37,682 bases of DNA from Bacillota bacterium (GTDB lineage: Bacteria > Bacillota > Clostridia > Lachnospirales > Lachnospiraceae): contig JAEZKL010000075.1 in assembly GCA_023415475.1 (NCBI GenBank), positions 1 to 37,682 on the forward strand. Direction: 5' to 3'. The first letter of the stretch is position 1; each line of letters opens with the position of its first letter. The notes beneath the pieces are model-generated. The model was not told the DNA's origin. It worked only from the letters and a program-made list of their open reading frames with translations, and searched no databases. Positions 23,052 through 31,465 of the stretch are shown here, one piece after another. Both the position numbers and the translations under genes were made by a program.

Positions 23052-24110
23052 ATGAGCATAGAAGAATTATTATTAAAATCAGTTGAAATGAAGGCTTCCG
23101 ATTTGCATATAACAGCGGGTATTTCACCGATTGTAAGAGTCCATGGCCGATTAGCACCTCTGAGTGATAAGAAATTACTGCCTCAGGATACGCAGCAGAT
23201 TGTAAAGGCTCTTACCAGTGAAACACAATGGAATAAACTGAATAAGGTCGGAGAGGTTGATTTCTCTTACTCCATACAGGGTAAGCATCGTTTCAGGGTA
23301 AATGCATATCGACAGAGAGGATCCTATAGTGCGGCACTGCGTTTGATCAATTCCAATATTCTTAGCTTTGAGGAATTGGAGCTTCCTCCGATTGCCCGTG
23401 AGCTTACCGAGAAAAACAGCGGTTTAATTCTTGTTACGGGACCGACCGGAAGCGGAAAATCAACTACCTTGGCTTGTATGGTGAATTCGATTAATGAAAC
23501 GAGGGACAGGCATATTATTACTTTGGAGGATCCAATTGAATACTTGTTCACCCATAAGAAGAGCGTTATTGAGCAGCGGGAGGTTGGAATTGATACGATG
23601 AGCTTTGCGAACGCCTTAAAGGCTTCTCTTCGTGAAGACCCGGATGTAATCCTTGTAGGTGAGATGAGAGATTATGAGACAATATCCATCGCTTTGACCG
23701 CTGCGGAAACCGGCCATCTCGTATTTAGTACCCTGCATACCGTAGGAGCAGCCAGTACGGTGGATCGTATCATCGATGTATTTCCTTCCCATCAGCAGCA
23801 ACAGATCCGTATCCAGCTGGCAATGACCTTACAGGGTATCATATCCCAGCAGCTTCTGACCAAAAGAGATCAACAGGGAAGAGTGGTAGCTGTTGAGGCC
23901 ATGGTCGCCAATACCGCTATTCGAAATATTATCAGAGAAGGTAAGGCACATCAGATTAATAATGTGATTCAAACAAATGCAAAAGCGGGTATGAGAACCA
24001 TGGATGATGCTTTGTGCGAATTATTCAGACATGGGCTAATAACAAGAGAGGATGCATTTGCCTACAGCATTGATTCTGATTATATGAAGTTAGTGATCAA
24101 CAGCAAATAA
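23052..24110 (+). CDS. pilT: Type IV pilus retraction ATPase PilT
   Basis: 352 aa from ATG 23052 (MSIEELLLKSVEMKASDLHITAG), with GAAAGG 11 nt upstream; ATG 23043 is in frame but too close to that site, and a longer frame from 22935 runs through hairpin repeats. Motifs: ASDLHIT N-terminus, Walker A GPTGSGKST, Asp box, Walker B DPDVILVGEMRD, His box TAAETGHLVFSTLHT and the AIRNIIREGK region of PilT. It depolymerises pili and gives twitching force. PilB and PilT in one operon indicate dynamic pili and not only a secretion pseudopilus. Confidence 0.94.
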   Translation: MSIEELLLKSVEMKASDLHITAGISPIVRVHGRLAPLSDKKLLPQDTQQIVKALTSETQWNKLNKVGEVDFSYSIQGKHRFRVNAYRQRGSYSAALRLINSNILSFEELELPPIARELTEKNSGLILVTGPTGSGKSTTLACMVNSINETRDRHIITLEDPIEYLFTHKKSVIEQREVGIDTMSFANALKASLREDPDVILVGEMRDYETISIALTAAETGHLVFSTLHTVGAASTVDRIIDVFPSHQQQQIRIQLAMTLQGIISQQLLTKRDQQGRVVAVEAMVANTAIRNIIREGKAHQINNVIQTNAKAGMRTMDDALCELFRHGLITREDAFAYSIDSDYMKLVINSK

Positions 24111-24134
24111 TGGATACGGAAGAAGGTTACATAT

Positions 24135-25343
24135 ATGTCAAAGTACCAATTTAAGGCGATCAATATGTCGGGTAAAATCCTGGAAGGGATTTACGAGGCT
24201 CAGAATAAGCAGTCGGTGATCGAGCAGCTGCGTCAAAAGTCATTTTACCATCTGGAAGTGAAGGAAATAGTAGAACGAAAAGATGTGAAGGAGCTTGGGC
24301 TGTTCTCGAAGATTAAGATAAAGGATCTCTCCGTCTATTGCAGGCAGTTTTCGGCGATATTGCGTGCCGGAATGCCACTGATCAAGTGCTTAAGCATGTT
24401 AGCGGAGCAAACGGAAGATAAAAGTCTGAAAGCAATGACGAGGAATGTGAGTGAGGAGGTACAAAAGGGCAGCAGCCTATCCCAGGCAATGTCCGTACAT
24501 ATGAAGAAAATCCCCCCGATTCTGATTAACATGGTTGCAGCCGGCGAAGCCAGCGGTACGCTGGATAATTCTCTGGAGGTTATGTCAGAGCATTTTGAAA
24601 AAGAACATAAGACCCAGGCTAAGGTTAAGAACGCGATGAGGTATCCGATCATAGTAAGTATTGTTGCTGTTATCGTAGTTGTTATTATGCTGGTATTGGT
24701 GGTACCGACCTTTAAAGGAATCTTCGCATCCGCAGGAGCGGATCTGCCATTGCCCACTAAGATGTTACTGGGTATGAGCGATTTCCTGCAGCATAACGGT
24801 TACGTTGTTTTTGCCGTTGTGTTCATTATGATAATCATTTATAAGATGTATGTATCCGGCGAGAAAGGAAGAATGACCGTCGATCGAATGAAATTCCGAT
24901 TTCCCATATTGGGCAAATTCCTAACAAAATCCATAGCCGCCCGATTTGCGAGAACCATGTCCACACTACTGACAACCGGAGTTTCCATTACAGAGGCTCT
25001 GGATATTACAGGGAAGGTTATGGATAATACATTTGTATTGAAGGGCATCTCGGAAGTAATCGATCAGGTTAAGCAAGGAAAAGGCCTTTATCTTCCGATA
25101 AAAAGCTTAAACCTGTTTCCGGCAATGCTGGAAAATATGATTATGATGGGAGAGGAAGCCGGATCCCTGGATCATATGCTTTCCCGAGCAGCAGAATTCT
25201 ACGAGGATGAGGTTGACAGAGCTGCCCAGGGACTTACCTCCATGCTGGAGCCGTTGATTATCGTATTTCTTGGAGGAATTATCGCTTTTATTGTTATAGC
25301 GATTATGCTTCCTATGTTTGAATTAAATAGTCTGGTAGCTTAA
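24135..25343 (+). CDS. pilC: Type IV pilus platform protein PilC (GspF family)
   Basis: 402 aa. Two GspF domains (about 65-190 and 270-395), each with the pattern FxRQFSAxLxAGMPL / FARTMSTLLTTGVSITEAL, and transmembrane segments at about 170-192, 220-240 and 375-397. It is the inner-membrane platform on which the PilB and PilT motors act. AAGGTTAC is a modest ribosome binding site. It is 24 bp after pilT. Confidence 0.95.
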   Translation: MSKYQFKAINMSGKILEGIYEAQNKQSVIEQLRQKSFYHLEVKEIVERKDVKELGLFSKIKIKDLSVYCRQFSAILRAGMPLIKCLSMLAEQTEDKSLKAMTRNVSEEVQKGSSLSQAMSVHMKKIPPILINMVAAGEASGTLDNSLEVMSEHFEKEHKTQAKVKNAMRYPIIVSIVAVIVVVIMLVLVVPTFKGIFASAGADLPLPTKMLLGMSDFLQHNGYVVFAVVFIMIIIYKMYVSGEKGRMTVDRMKFRFPILGKFLTKSIAARFARTMSTLLTTGVSITEALDITGKVMDNTFVLKGISEVIDQVKQGKGLYLPIKSLNLFPAMLENMIMMGEEAGSLDHMLSRAAEFYEDEVDRAAQGLTSMLEPLIIVFLGGIIAFIVIAIMLPMFELNSLVA

Positions 25344-25455
25344 AATGCTGCCGGGAGCTTGACTTCACAGGAAATCTTGGGACCATATTGTTTCGGCCGA
25401 GCTTTATATCCCTTGATGATAAATAGCAAAAGGATAATACGAAGGAGGTTTACCT

Positions 25456-25860
25456 ATGTTAAATGAGATGAAAAAAAATCAAAAAGGTTTTACTTTAGTT
25501 GAGTTAATTGTAGTAATTGCGATTATGGCAGTATTAGCGACACTGCTGATACCGAGAATTATGGGAAATGTTAAGGACGCTGCAGATCAGGCGGAGATCA
25601 GCTCGGCCAGAACCCTGGCTAGCGAAATTACCATACATAATGCTACGGCAGCGGCGGATACTGCGGATACAATCGTTTCAGTTCCCGCGACACTTCCCAC
25701 AGCACCTGCCAAACATACGGTTGTAGTAGGTGATTTAGTAGGTAATCTTGTTGTACCGGCATCTGATTTTCCTGATCCGACCATTGTTAAAATTTTGGTC
25801 GATAGTGAAGGAAATGCCAGCATAGAAATTCAGGGTGCAACACCATCAGGGACACCGTAA
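25456..25860 (+). CDS. pilA: Major type IV pilin (prepilin)
   Basis: 134 aa. Class III signal MLNEMKKNQKG, cleaved before Phe, then the N-terminal helix FTLVELIVVIAIMAVLATLL with the conserved Glu5. The C-terminal globular part is small (about 80 residues), rich in Ala, Thr and Val and without cysteines, as in Gram-positive pilins. AAGGAGG at 25442-25448 is the best ribosome binding site of the operon, and a 112-bp spacer precedes it, consistent with high expression. Name by role and position. Confidence 0.9.
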   Translation: MLNEMKKNQKGFTLVELIVVIAIMAVLATLLIPRIMGNVKDAADQAEISSARTLASEITIHNATAAADTADTIVSVPATLPTAPAKHTVVVGDLVGNLVVPASDFPDPTIVKILVDSEGNASIEIQGATPSGTP

Positions 25861-25885
25861 TATAAAAGTTTAAGGAGTGAGAAAT

Positions 25886-26638
25886 CTGGATTATATCATC
25901 ATTTTTATCTTCGGTCTTTTGATCGGCAGTTTCTTGAATGTATGTATATACCGGATTCCAAAGGGGGAATCGATTGCATTCCCCCCTTCTCACTGCTCCG
26001 TCTGTAACCATCGCCTATCCGTTCTTGATTTAGTTCCGGTAATCAGCTTTGTTATGCTGAAGGGGAGATGCAGATACTGCAGGAAGAAGATAGCGGTGCA
26101 ATATCCGCTTGTGGAATTATTGGTAGCGATATTGTTTCTGTCGGTATATCGTAAGTTCGGTCTTAGCGTTGATGGGCTGTTGGCTTCCATTCTGGTTTGT
26201 CTGCTAGTAATCGCATCCTTTATTGATCTTAATCTGATGCTGATACCGAATTCGATTAACCTTCTCATCGCTATCACCGGGATATGCTATATGCTTATTG
26301 GGGGTATGGCATCTCTAAAGGAAGGGATATTCGGCTTTATCATCGGAGGAGGCAGCTTATATCTCATGGGCTGGATCGCCCTTCGTCTATTAAAAAAGGA
26401 AGGTATGGGAGGCGGAGATATTAAGCTGGCTGCGGCCTGTGGCTTATATTTAGGATTTATTAAAACAATCTATGCATTAATGCTGGCGGTCTATTCTGCC
26501 GGAATCATTCTAATTGTTATGTTAGTACTAAAGAAGATTAAGAAAGACCAATGTGTACCATTTGGTCCGTTTCTTTCGGCGGGAGTGATCGCTGTGGTTT
26601 TATATTTCGAATATTTTCATCGAATGCTTTTCGGTTAA
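25886..26638 (+). CDS. pilD: Prepilin peptidase (A24 family), apparent CTG start
   Basis: 250 aa from CTG 25886. AAGGAG (25872-25877) sits 8 nt upstream, whereas the only standard candidate, GTG 25877, overlaps that site; translation gives MDYIIIFIFGLLIGSFLNVCIYRIP, the family start. It has the N-methylation region with CSVC and CRYC zinc pairs, and the two catalytic aspartates in IDLNLMLIP and GGGDIKLAAACG. About seven transmembrane helices. It cleaves prepilin leaders and N-methylates the new Phe1, and is placed directly after the pilin gene. Confidence 0.93.
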   Translation: MDYIIIFIFGLLIGSFLNVCIYRIPKGESIAFPPSHCSVCNHRLSVLDLVPVISFVMLKGRCRYCRKKIAVQYPLVELLVAILFLSVYRKFGLSVDGLLASILVCLLVIASFIDLNLMLIPNSINLLIAITGICYMLIGGMASLKEGIFGFIIGGGSLYLMGWIALRLLKKEGMGGGDIKLAAACGLYLGFIKTIYALMLAVYSAGIILIVMLVLKKIKKDQCVPFGPFLSAGVIAVVLYFEYFHRMLFG

Positions 26639-26686
26639 TAATGGCTTCAGTACAGGGGAGTCAGGACATAGTATTGGGAGGTACAA

Positions 26687-27796
26687 ATGGGACAAAAAGG
26701 GAATAAGAGAAAAACTTCATATGAAAAAATTATTAATCAGAGAGCGGAAAGACTGGGCAAGAGCCAGGAAGCAATGATCGGAATAGACATTGGCTCCAGC
26801 TATATCAAAGCGGTACAAATAAAAAACGGTAAAGTGATAAAAATGGGTATGGAAGAATTACCGGAGGGCATGGTCAATCAGGGCAGAATCATTGCACCGG
26901 TACAATTGGCAGAAGTAATCAAAAAGCTTCTCAAGACAAATAGGATAACAGGAAAATCCTGTTCTATCTGTATATCCGGAAATGAATTGATTGTCAGAGA
27001 ATTAAAGCTTCCTGAGATGAACGAGAAGCAGATTATGGAGAACATACAGCATGAGATTACCAGCTTTCTGCCTATGAATCAGGAAGAATATTGTATTGAT
27101 TATAAGCTTCTCGAATATCTGCCGCCTCAGGAGGGTTCGCTCAGTAAGCTGAGAATTATGGTGGTTGCGGCTCCGATTAATCTGTTGCAGGCTTATATCG
27201 ATACCTTAAAGCTGGCTAAATTAAAAACAGTATATATTGATGTTAGCCCGAATATCGTCGGTAAGCTGGCAAAGCAGGTCATGATGAAAGGGGCATGGAA
27301 AGGAAACACAAATAATGTAGGAATTATCGATTTTGGAGCATATTCTACCAATATTATTATATTGAAGGACGGGAATTATTTTCTGCATAAAGCAATTACC
27401 AATGGCGGAGATTACCTTACCTCGCAGATTGCTAAGAAATTAAATATAGATTCAATGGAAGCAGAAGAATATAAGAAAAAGGTTAACTTTTTTGAAAATA
27501 ATTACCATAATAATGAAAATTTGTATATTAAAAATTATATGGATTTCCTCGCTATGGATATTGAGAGAACGATAGAGTTCTATAAATCCAGAAACAATCA
27601 GATCGGATTGGATATGATTTATATTACGGGAGGCGGGAGCTTACTAAGGGGATTGCCCGAATATATAAAGGAGCATTTTAACGTGGAGGTAGCTTCTTTG
27701 TCTATCGCTTTGCAGCAGTATAGGAAAAGTATTGAGAATGCAGACAAGTTAGTGTTTTACTCACATGCAATTGGCGCAACCTTAAGGGAGGAATAG
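26687..27796 (+). CDS. pilM: Type IV pilus assembly protein PilM
   Basis: 369 aa. Actin/FtsA-like ATPase fold: phosphate-1 GIDIGSSYIKAVQIK at residues 28-42, phosphate-2 GIIDFGAYSTNIIILKDGN and adenosine motif ITGGGSLLRGLPEYI. It is cytoplasmic and binds the N-terminal tail of PilN. GGGAGGT precedes ATG 26687. Followed at 6 bp by pilN. Confidence 0.94.
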   Translation: MGQKGNKRKTSYEKIINQRAERLGKSQEAMIGIDIGSSYIKAVQIKNGKVIKMGMEELPEGMVNQGRIIAPVQLAEVIKKLLKTNRITGKSCSICISGNELIVRELKLPEMNEKQIMENIQHEITSFLPMNQEEYCIDYKLLEYLPPQEGSLSKLRIMVVAAPINLLQAYIDTLKLAKLKTVYIDVSPNIVGKLAKQVMMKGAWKGNTNNVGIIDFGAYSTNIIILKDGNYFLHKAITNGGDYLTSQIAKKLNIDSMEAEEYKKKVNFFENNYHNNENLYIKNYMDFLAMDIERTIEFYKSRNNQIGLDMIYITGGGSLLRGLPEYIKEHFNVEVASLSIALQQYRKSIENADKLVFYSHAIGATLREE

Positions 27797-27802
27797 ATAC
27801 AT

Positions 27803-28444
27803 ATGATTTATGATATTAATCTAGTACCAAAAAATAAGAAGAATGCATCAGGCAAAATTAATTTTCTCATGCTGCTTATCGGTCTGTTCGGATTAGTCAT
27901 ATTAGCGGTATTTTTCTTCCTATTCCCCTTACAGCAAAAGCTTTCCCTTATGAAGCAGATACAGGATAAGGAAGATGAGCTAGCTGCTTATTCAGAGGTT
28001 CAGACGGAATATAATACATTAGTAAGTGAAGCGAATAAACAAAATCAAATACTTGCGTCACTGGACCTGCTGAAGGACAGCAGGGTAAAAATGACTACAT
28101 TAATGGATGACATCGAAGGATGCATGCCTAAGAATGTAATAGTGAAATCAATTGCCTTGGAGGATGGATTAATTACCATAATAGGATCCGCTTCCACCTA
28201 TAAGGAAATGGCACAATTCATGGTGAACTTAAGAAAAATGAACGGTGTGATTGCAGTAACCTTTACCAATGCCACAGCGGAGGAGGATGCAAATGAAACA
28301 GAGTCAAATCACAGCTACAGTCTGGATCAGCTTTATGATTTTACTATCTATGTTAATTATGATATTAAGAATATTATAGCAGAGCTTCAGCAAATGGAGG
28401 AGGCGGCGAAGGTAGAGGAGGTGGCTCAAAATGAAGCTGACTAA
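27803..28444 (+). CDS. pilN: Type IV pilus assembly protein PilN
   Basis: 213 aa. The N-terminal YDINLVPKNKK matches the INLLP-type motif that docks into PilM. One transmembrane helix (about 22-46), then a coiled coil and a ferredoxin-like domain with VIVKSIALEDGLITIIGSAS, typical of PilN. An acidic tail overlaps pilO by 14 bp, indicating translational coupling. Confidence 0.88.
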   Translation: MIYDINLVPKNKKNASGKINFLMLLIGLFGLVILAVFFFLFPLQQKLSLMKQIQDKEDELAAYSEVQTEYNTLVSEANKQNQILASLDLLKDSRVKMTTLMDDIEGCMPKNVIVKSIALEDGLITIIGSASTYKEMAQFMVNLRKMNGVIAVTFTNATAEEDANETESNHSYSLDQLYDFTIYVNYDIKNIIAELQQMEEAAKVEEVAQNEAD

Positions 28445-29051
28445 CAGAGAAAAGATCCTGTTGCCGTTGGTTCTGTTTGCAGTCCTGACTACGTTATTTA
28501 TCAATTTTGTCTATAATCCCTTAAATAAAGAGATCACAAATCTGAAGAATCAGGAGGGTGAGCTTGAGATACAGCTGCAGGAGGCTATCGCAAAGCAGGC
28601 TGAGGTGAATAAGTTAAAGAAGCAGATTGTAACATTACAAGACGATATAACCTCCAATAATGAGGATATCTTAAAAATCTGGGATCAGGCTGAGCTTTTA
28701 GTATTAATAGAGCAAAATATGGAAGCCTTATGTAAGAAAAATACAATTGATTTTTTTGATGTCGTAGCCACAAACGCCCTTCAAGCCGGAGATATCAATG
28801 TTGTCATAAATACGGATTATAATAACTTGCAAAAGCTTTTTAAAAAGCTGGAGGAAGCAGAATACTTTAATACGATTACTAATTTCAGCATTGAAAAATC
28901 TGATACAAGTACCTCTGATGACAGCGAAAGTAATAAAGAGCTTGAAGTTTCCATGAATATAAGGTTTTATTCTTTTGATCTTGAAAAGCAATTTCCGAAG
29001 AATTATAGCTTCATGAATGGGGAATTCGGAAAAACGGAAATTTTCGAGTAG
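28431..29051 (+). CDS. pilO: Type IV pilus assembly protein PilO
   Basis: 206 aa. Short cytoplasmic start, one transmembrane helix (about 8-28), coiled coil (about 30-85) and a C-terminal ferredoxin-like domain. It follows pilN with an overlap and has the length and topology of PilO, which dimerises with PilN to form the alignment subcomplex. Sequence is divergent, so the call leans on topology and position. GAGGTGG precedes ATG 28431. Confidence 0.8.
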   Translation: MKLTNREKILLPLVLFAVLTTLFINFVYNPLNKEITNLKNQEGELEIQLQEAIAKQAEVNKLKKQIVTLQDDITSNNEDILKIWDQAELLVLIEQNMEALCKKNTIDFFDVVATNALQAGDINVVINTDYNNLQKLFKKLEEAEYFNTITNFSIEKSDTSTSDDSESNKELEVSMNIRFYSFDLEKQFPKNYSFMNGEFGKTEIFE

Positions 29052-29094
29052 TAAACCGGATTTCGATACCGAGCAGTTTGATAGGAGTGATTAA

Positions 29095-29163
29095 TGTGAA
29101 AAATCAAGATTTTTCACACGTCAAACGATAGAAAGCACGCTTTGCGAACTTTCTATGGTCATG
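29095..29163. repeat. Two hairpin repeats between pilO and the PilV-like gene
   Basis: First hairpin: TGTGAAAAATC (29095-29105), loop AA, GATTTTTCACA (29108-29118), related to the hairpin at 22992-23016. Second: 29125-29163, near-identical to the element at 11375-11411 (here GCTTTGCGAACTTT in the middle). The remaining sequence up to 29200 can form a further GC-rich hairpin (CCGCCC/GGGC.GCGG). Confidence 0.7.
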
Positions 29164-29214
29164 AATTTGTGCTACCGCCCAAATTCGCGGGCTTGCGGCA
29201 GAATGGAGATTATT

Positions 29215-30882
29215 ATGAAAAAGCAGATTGGGCAGCTTAGGAGCAATTCAGGCTTTACCTTAGTTGAAGTGATTATATCAATGCTCATCTTATCGATTAT
29301 AGCTGCATCCACGTTAATGGCATTGGTTTATGCGATGAGGATTTCCAAGGTGAATCAATATGAGATGACAGCTACGAACCTGGCAAATGATAAGGTTGAG
29401 TATATTAGATCCTTATCTTTTGCAGAAGTCGGAACAAAAACGATGGTAGGAGCTACGGTAATTTATGGTGATCCAAAGGGAGAAATTCCTCAGACAGAGT
29501 CAATATTAGTAGACGGAGTAAAGTATATCATTAATACAACCATTAGCTGGGAAGATCAGAGCGGTTGGGAGCTGGGAGATATCGATTGGGATTATAAAAG
29601 TGTCAAGGTTGAAGTAATTCCTCAGGTAACACTTGAGAATACTCTATCAAAGAAAGTAGAAACCTTAGTAACCAGAGATTCAACCCAGCCAGTTCTTATG
29701 GGAGCCAATATTGGTCTCCGAATGATCAGAGGCTGGAAGGAAGCTGCCATGACCGTGGTACCGATACCGAATATTAAGATCAGTTTGAATTCCGGACCAA
29801 GTGCACCAAGGCTAGTGCAGACTTCATCCAGCGGAATTGCCAGATTTATTAACCTCAATGCAGGTACTTATAATGTACATGTGGAGCCTGCTCATATCGG
29901 AATGATACTGCTGCCTGGTCAATCGCCTGACTTGAGTATGAGTATTACCGAGGGAGGGCTTGAGGCAATAGAGCTAGAAGCGGAATATCCTTGTTATCTG
30001 AAGCTTGTATTAAGGAATCTTAACGGAGACGCAATTAGTCTAAATTCGGGTATTACCGGCACATTGAAAGTGGATGTGCCTCATGGTACAGATATTGATA
30101 AGAGCTTTTCCCACACAGATTTGGATTCTTTGGGAAGTCTGTCCGAGAATTATCTCGGTGGTTTATGGCCCGTTGGTTCCGGTTATTCGGGTGTCTATAC
30201 AGTGACGGATGTTTCTATCCCTGATTATACCTATTTAGGAGCATATGAAGCAAATGCTTTGGGAGAGGTTCTATGGTCCGGTACCTTTGAAGCCCCTGGT
30301 ACGAGGAAGGTGATCATCTGTTATTTTGGTGTTATTCCACGTACTCCTTCCGATATTGATGAGAATTGGGCAAAAAGCAGCGGAGAGATCAAGACCGATG
30401 CAAGCCCATATATTACTGGGAAAGCAGTGTTCTCTACATGGGATAAAGAACAATCCATTATTATGCAGCCAAATACTTCTTCGGTTTTTAACGCAGCTGG
30501 CATTTATTTTGATAATACAGGTTCTGTTACAGAACCCGGATTATATATCCGTAATCAATCTACACTTACATTGAATACCGGATTGATCGTATTCCGGGGC
30601 AAGATCCAGTTTGAAGATGCGGGAAGAGTGGAGGACATTGGAAGAATTCGTCTTAGTACAGTTTTCTCCGACGGAAGAATTTCGCATCAGATATCCGGAA
30701 GTGTCATTGGTGGATTAGCGGATCGGGATAAGATGTATGGCAAGCTGTATCTTGTTAAGCCGATTATCTATAATGGTGCAGCAATCGTGAATCCGGGGGG
30801 TTATTACTTTTATGACGGACTGATATTACCGGACAATGCCTCGGAGCTGATACCGATAACGAAGGAAAATTATGCCGATTAG
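29215..30882 (+). CDS. PilV-like minor pilin with carboxypeptidase-regulatory-like domain
   Basis: 555 aa from ATG 29215; GGAG 6 nt upstream and the prepilin leader MKKQIGQLRSNSG fit this start, while earlier in-frame starts run through hairpin DNA. The class III signal is followed by FTLVEVIISMLILSIIAASTLMAL with Glu5. Residues about 195-240 (IPNIKISLNSGPSAPRLVQT, GIARFINLNAGTYNVHVEP) look like a CarboxypepD_reg/Cna_B-like beta sandwich, and the last 250 residues are beta-rich, so this is a large tip-type minor pilin. The gene is followed with an 11-bp frame overlap by the next minor pilin. Confidence 0.82.
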   Translation: MKKQIGQLRSNSGFTLVEVIISMLILSIIAASTLMALVYAMRISKVNQYEMTATNLANDKVEYIRSLSFAEVGTKTMVGATVIYGDPKGEIPQTESILVDGVKYIINTTISWEDQSGWELGDIDWDYKSVKVEVIPQVTLENTLSKKVETLVTRDSTQPVLMGANIGLRMIRGWKEAAMTVVPIPNIKISLNSGPSAPRLVQTSSSGIARFINLNAGTYNVHVEPAHIGMILLPGQSPDLSMSITEGGLEAIELEAEYPCYLKLVLRNLNGDAISLNSGITGTLKVDVPHGTDIDKSFSHTDLDSLGSLSENYLGGLWPVGSGYSGVYTVTDVSIPDYTYLGAYEANALGEVLWSGTFEAPGTRKVIICYFGVIPRTPSDIDENWAKSSGEIKTDASPYITGKAVFSTWDKEQSIIMQPNTSSVFNAAGIYFDNTGSVTEPGLYIRNQSTLTLNTGLIVFRGKIQFEDAGRVEDIGRIRLSTVFSDGRISHQISGSVIGGLADRDKMYGKLYLVKPIIYNGAAIVNPGGYYFYDGLILPDNASELIPITKENYAD

Positions 30883-30904
30883 GGATAAGATGAAGGAGAG
30901 AACA

Positions 30905-31465
30905 ATGCAAGCAAAATCAAATATAAGCGGGTTTACCTTAGTGGAGCTGCTCGTTGCTGTTTCCTTGTTATCAGTTGTTTTAGCGGCTACATATTATCTA
31001 CTTGCTTTTACGTATCAATCTTATGGTCATACAGTAGCACAATACGAAGCAGAGCAGGATGCAAGAATGGCAATGCTATCGATGGAGGATGATATCAGAA
31101 AAGCAAAGGCAGTAGAAATCAGCGGAATCATATACAAAGCGGTAGAAGTGAAAGACTTGGGGATGCAGCTTGAGGTTTATACAGATATCGATAAGGATGA
31201 TGTCATGGAATTCGTGCAATATAAGCTGGATAATAATGAGTTAAAACGGGGTGAAGCGGAGCTTGGTCGCACACCAACGAATTGGACAACCCTGGCAGCT
31301 TTGATATACAACAGCACTATGATACCAAAGGAAGCAATCTTTGCTGTTGAAGACGAAAGGATTACGATCAACCTTATCATCGGTGATGAAAACAATCGTT
31401 TACAGGAGGAACCGGTGAGGTTGAAGACAAGTATTACAGTAAGAAGTAAGGGAGCGATGCAATGA
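30905..31465 (+). CDS. PilW-like minor pilin
   Basis: 186 aa from ATG 30905, with AAGGAG at 30893-30898; an in-frame ATG 30872 lies inside the upstream gene. Leader MQAKSNISG, then FTLVELLVAVSLLSVVLAATYYLLAF with Glu5. The rest has alternating strands (YTDIDKDDVMEFVQYKLDN) as in PilW/ComGF-type minor pilins. Overlaps the next gene by ATGA. Confidence 0.85.
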   Translation: MQAKSNISGFTLVELLVAVSLLSVVLAATYYLLAFTYQSYGHTVAQYEAEQDARMAMLSMEDDIRKAKAVEISGIIYKAVEVKDLGMQLEVYTDIDKDDVMEFVQYKLDNNELKRGEAELGRTPTNWTTLAALIYNSTMIPKEAIFAVEDERITINLIIGDENNRLQEEPVRLKTSITVRSKGAMQ

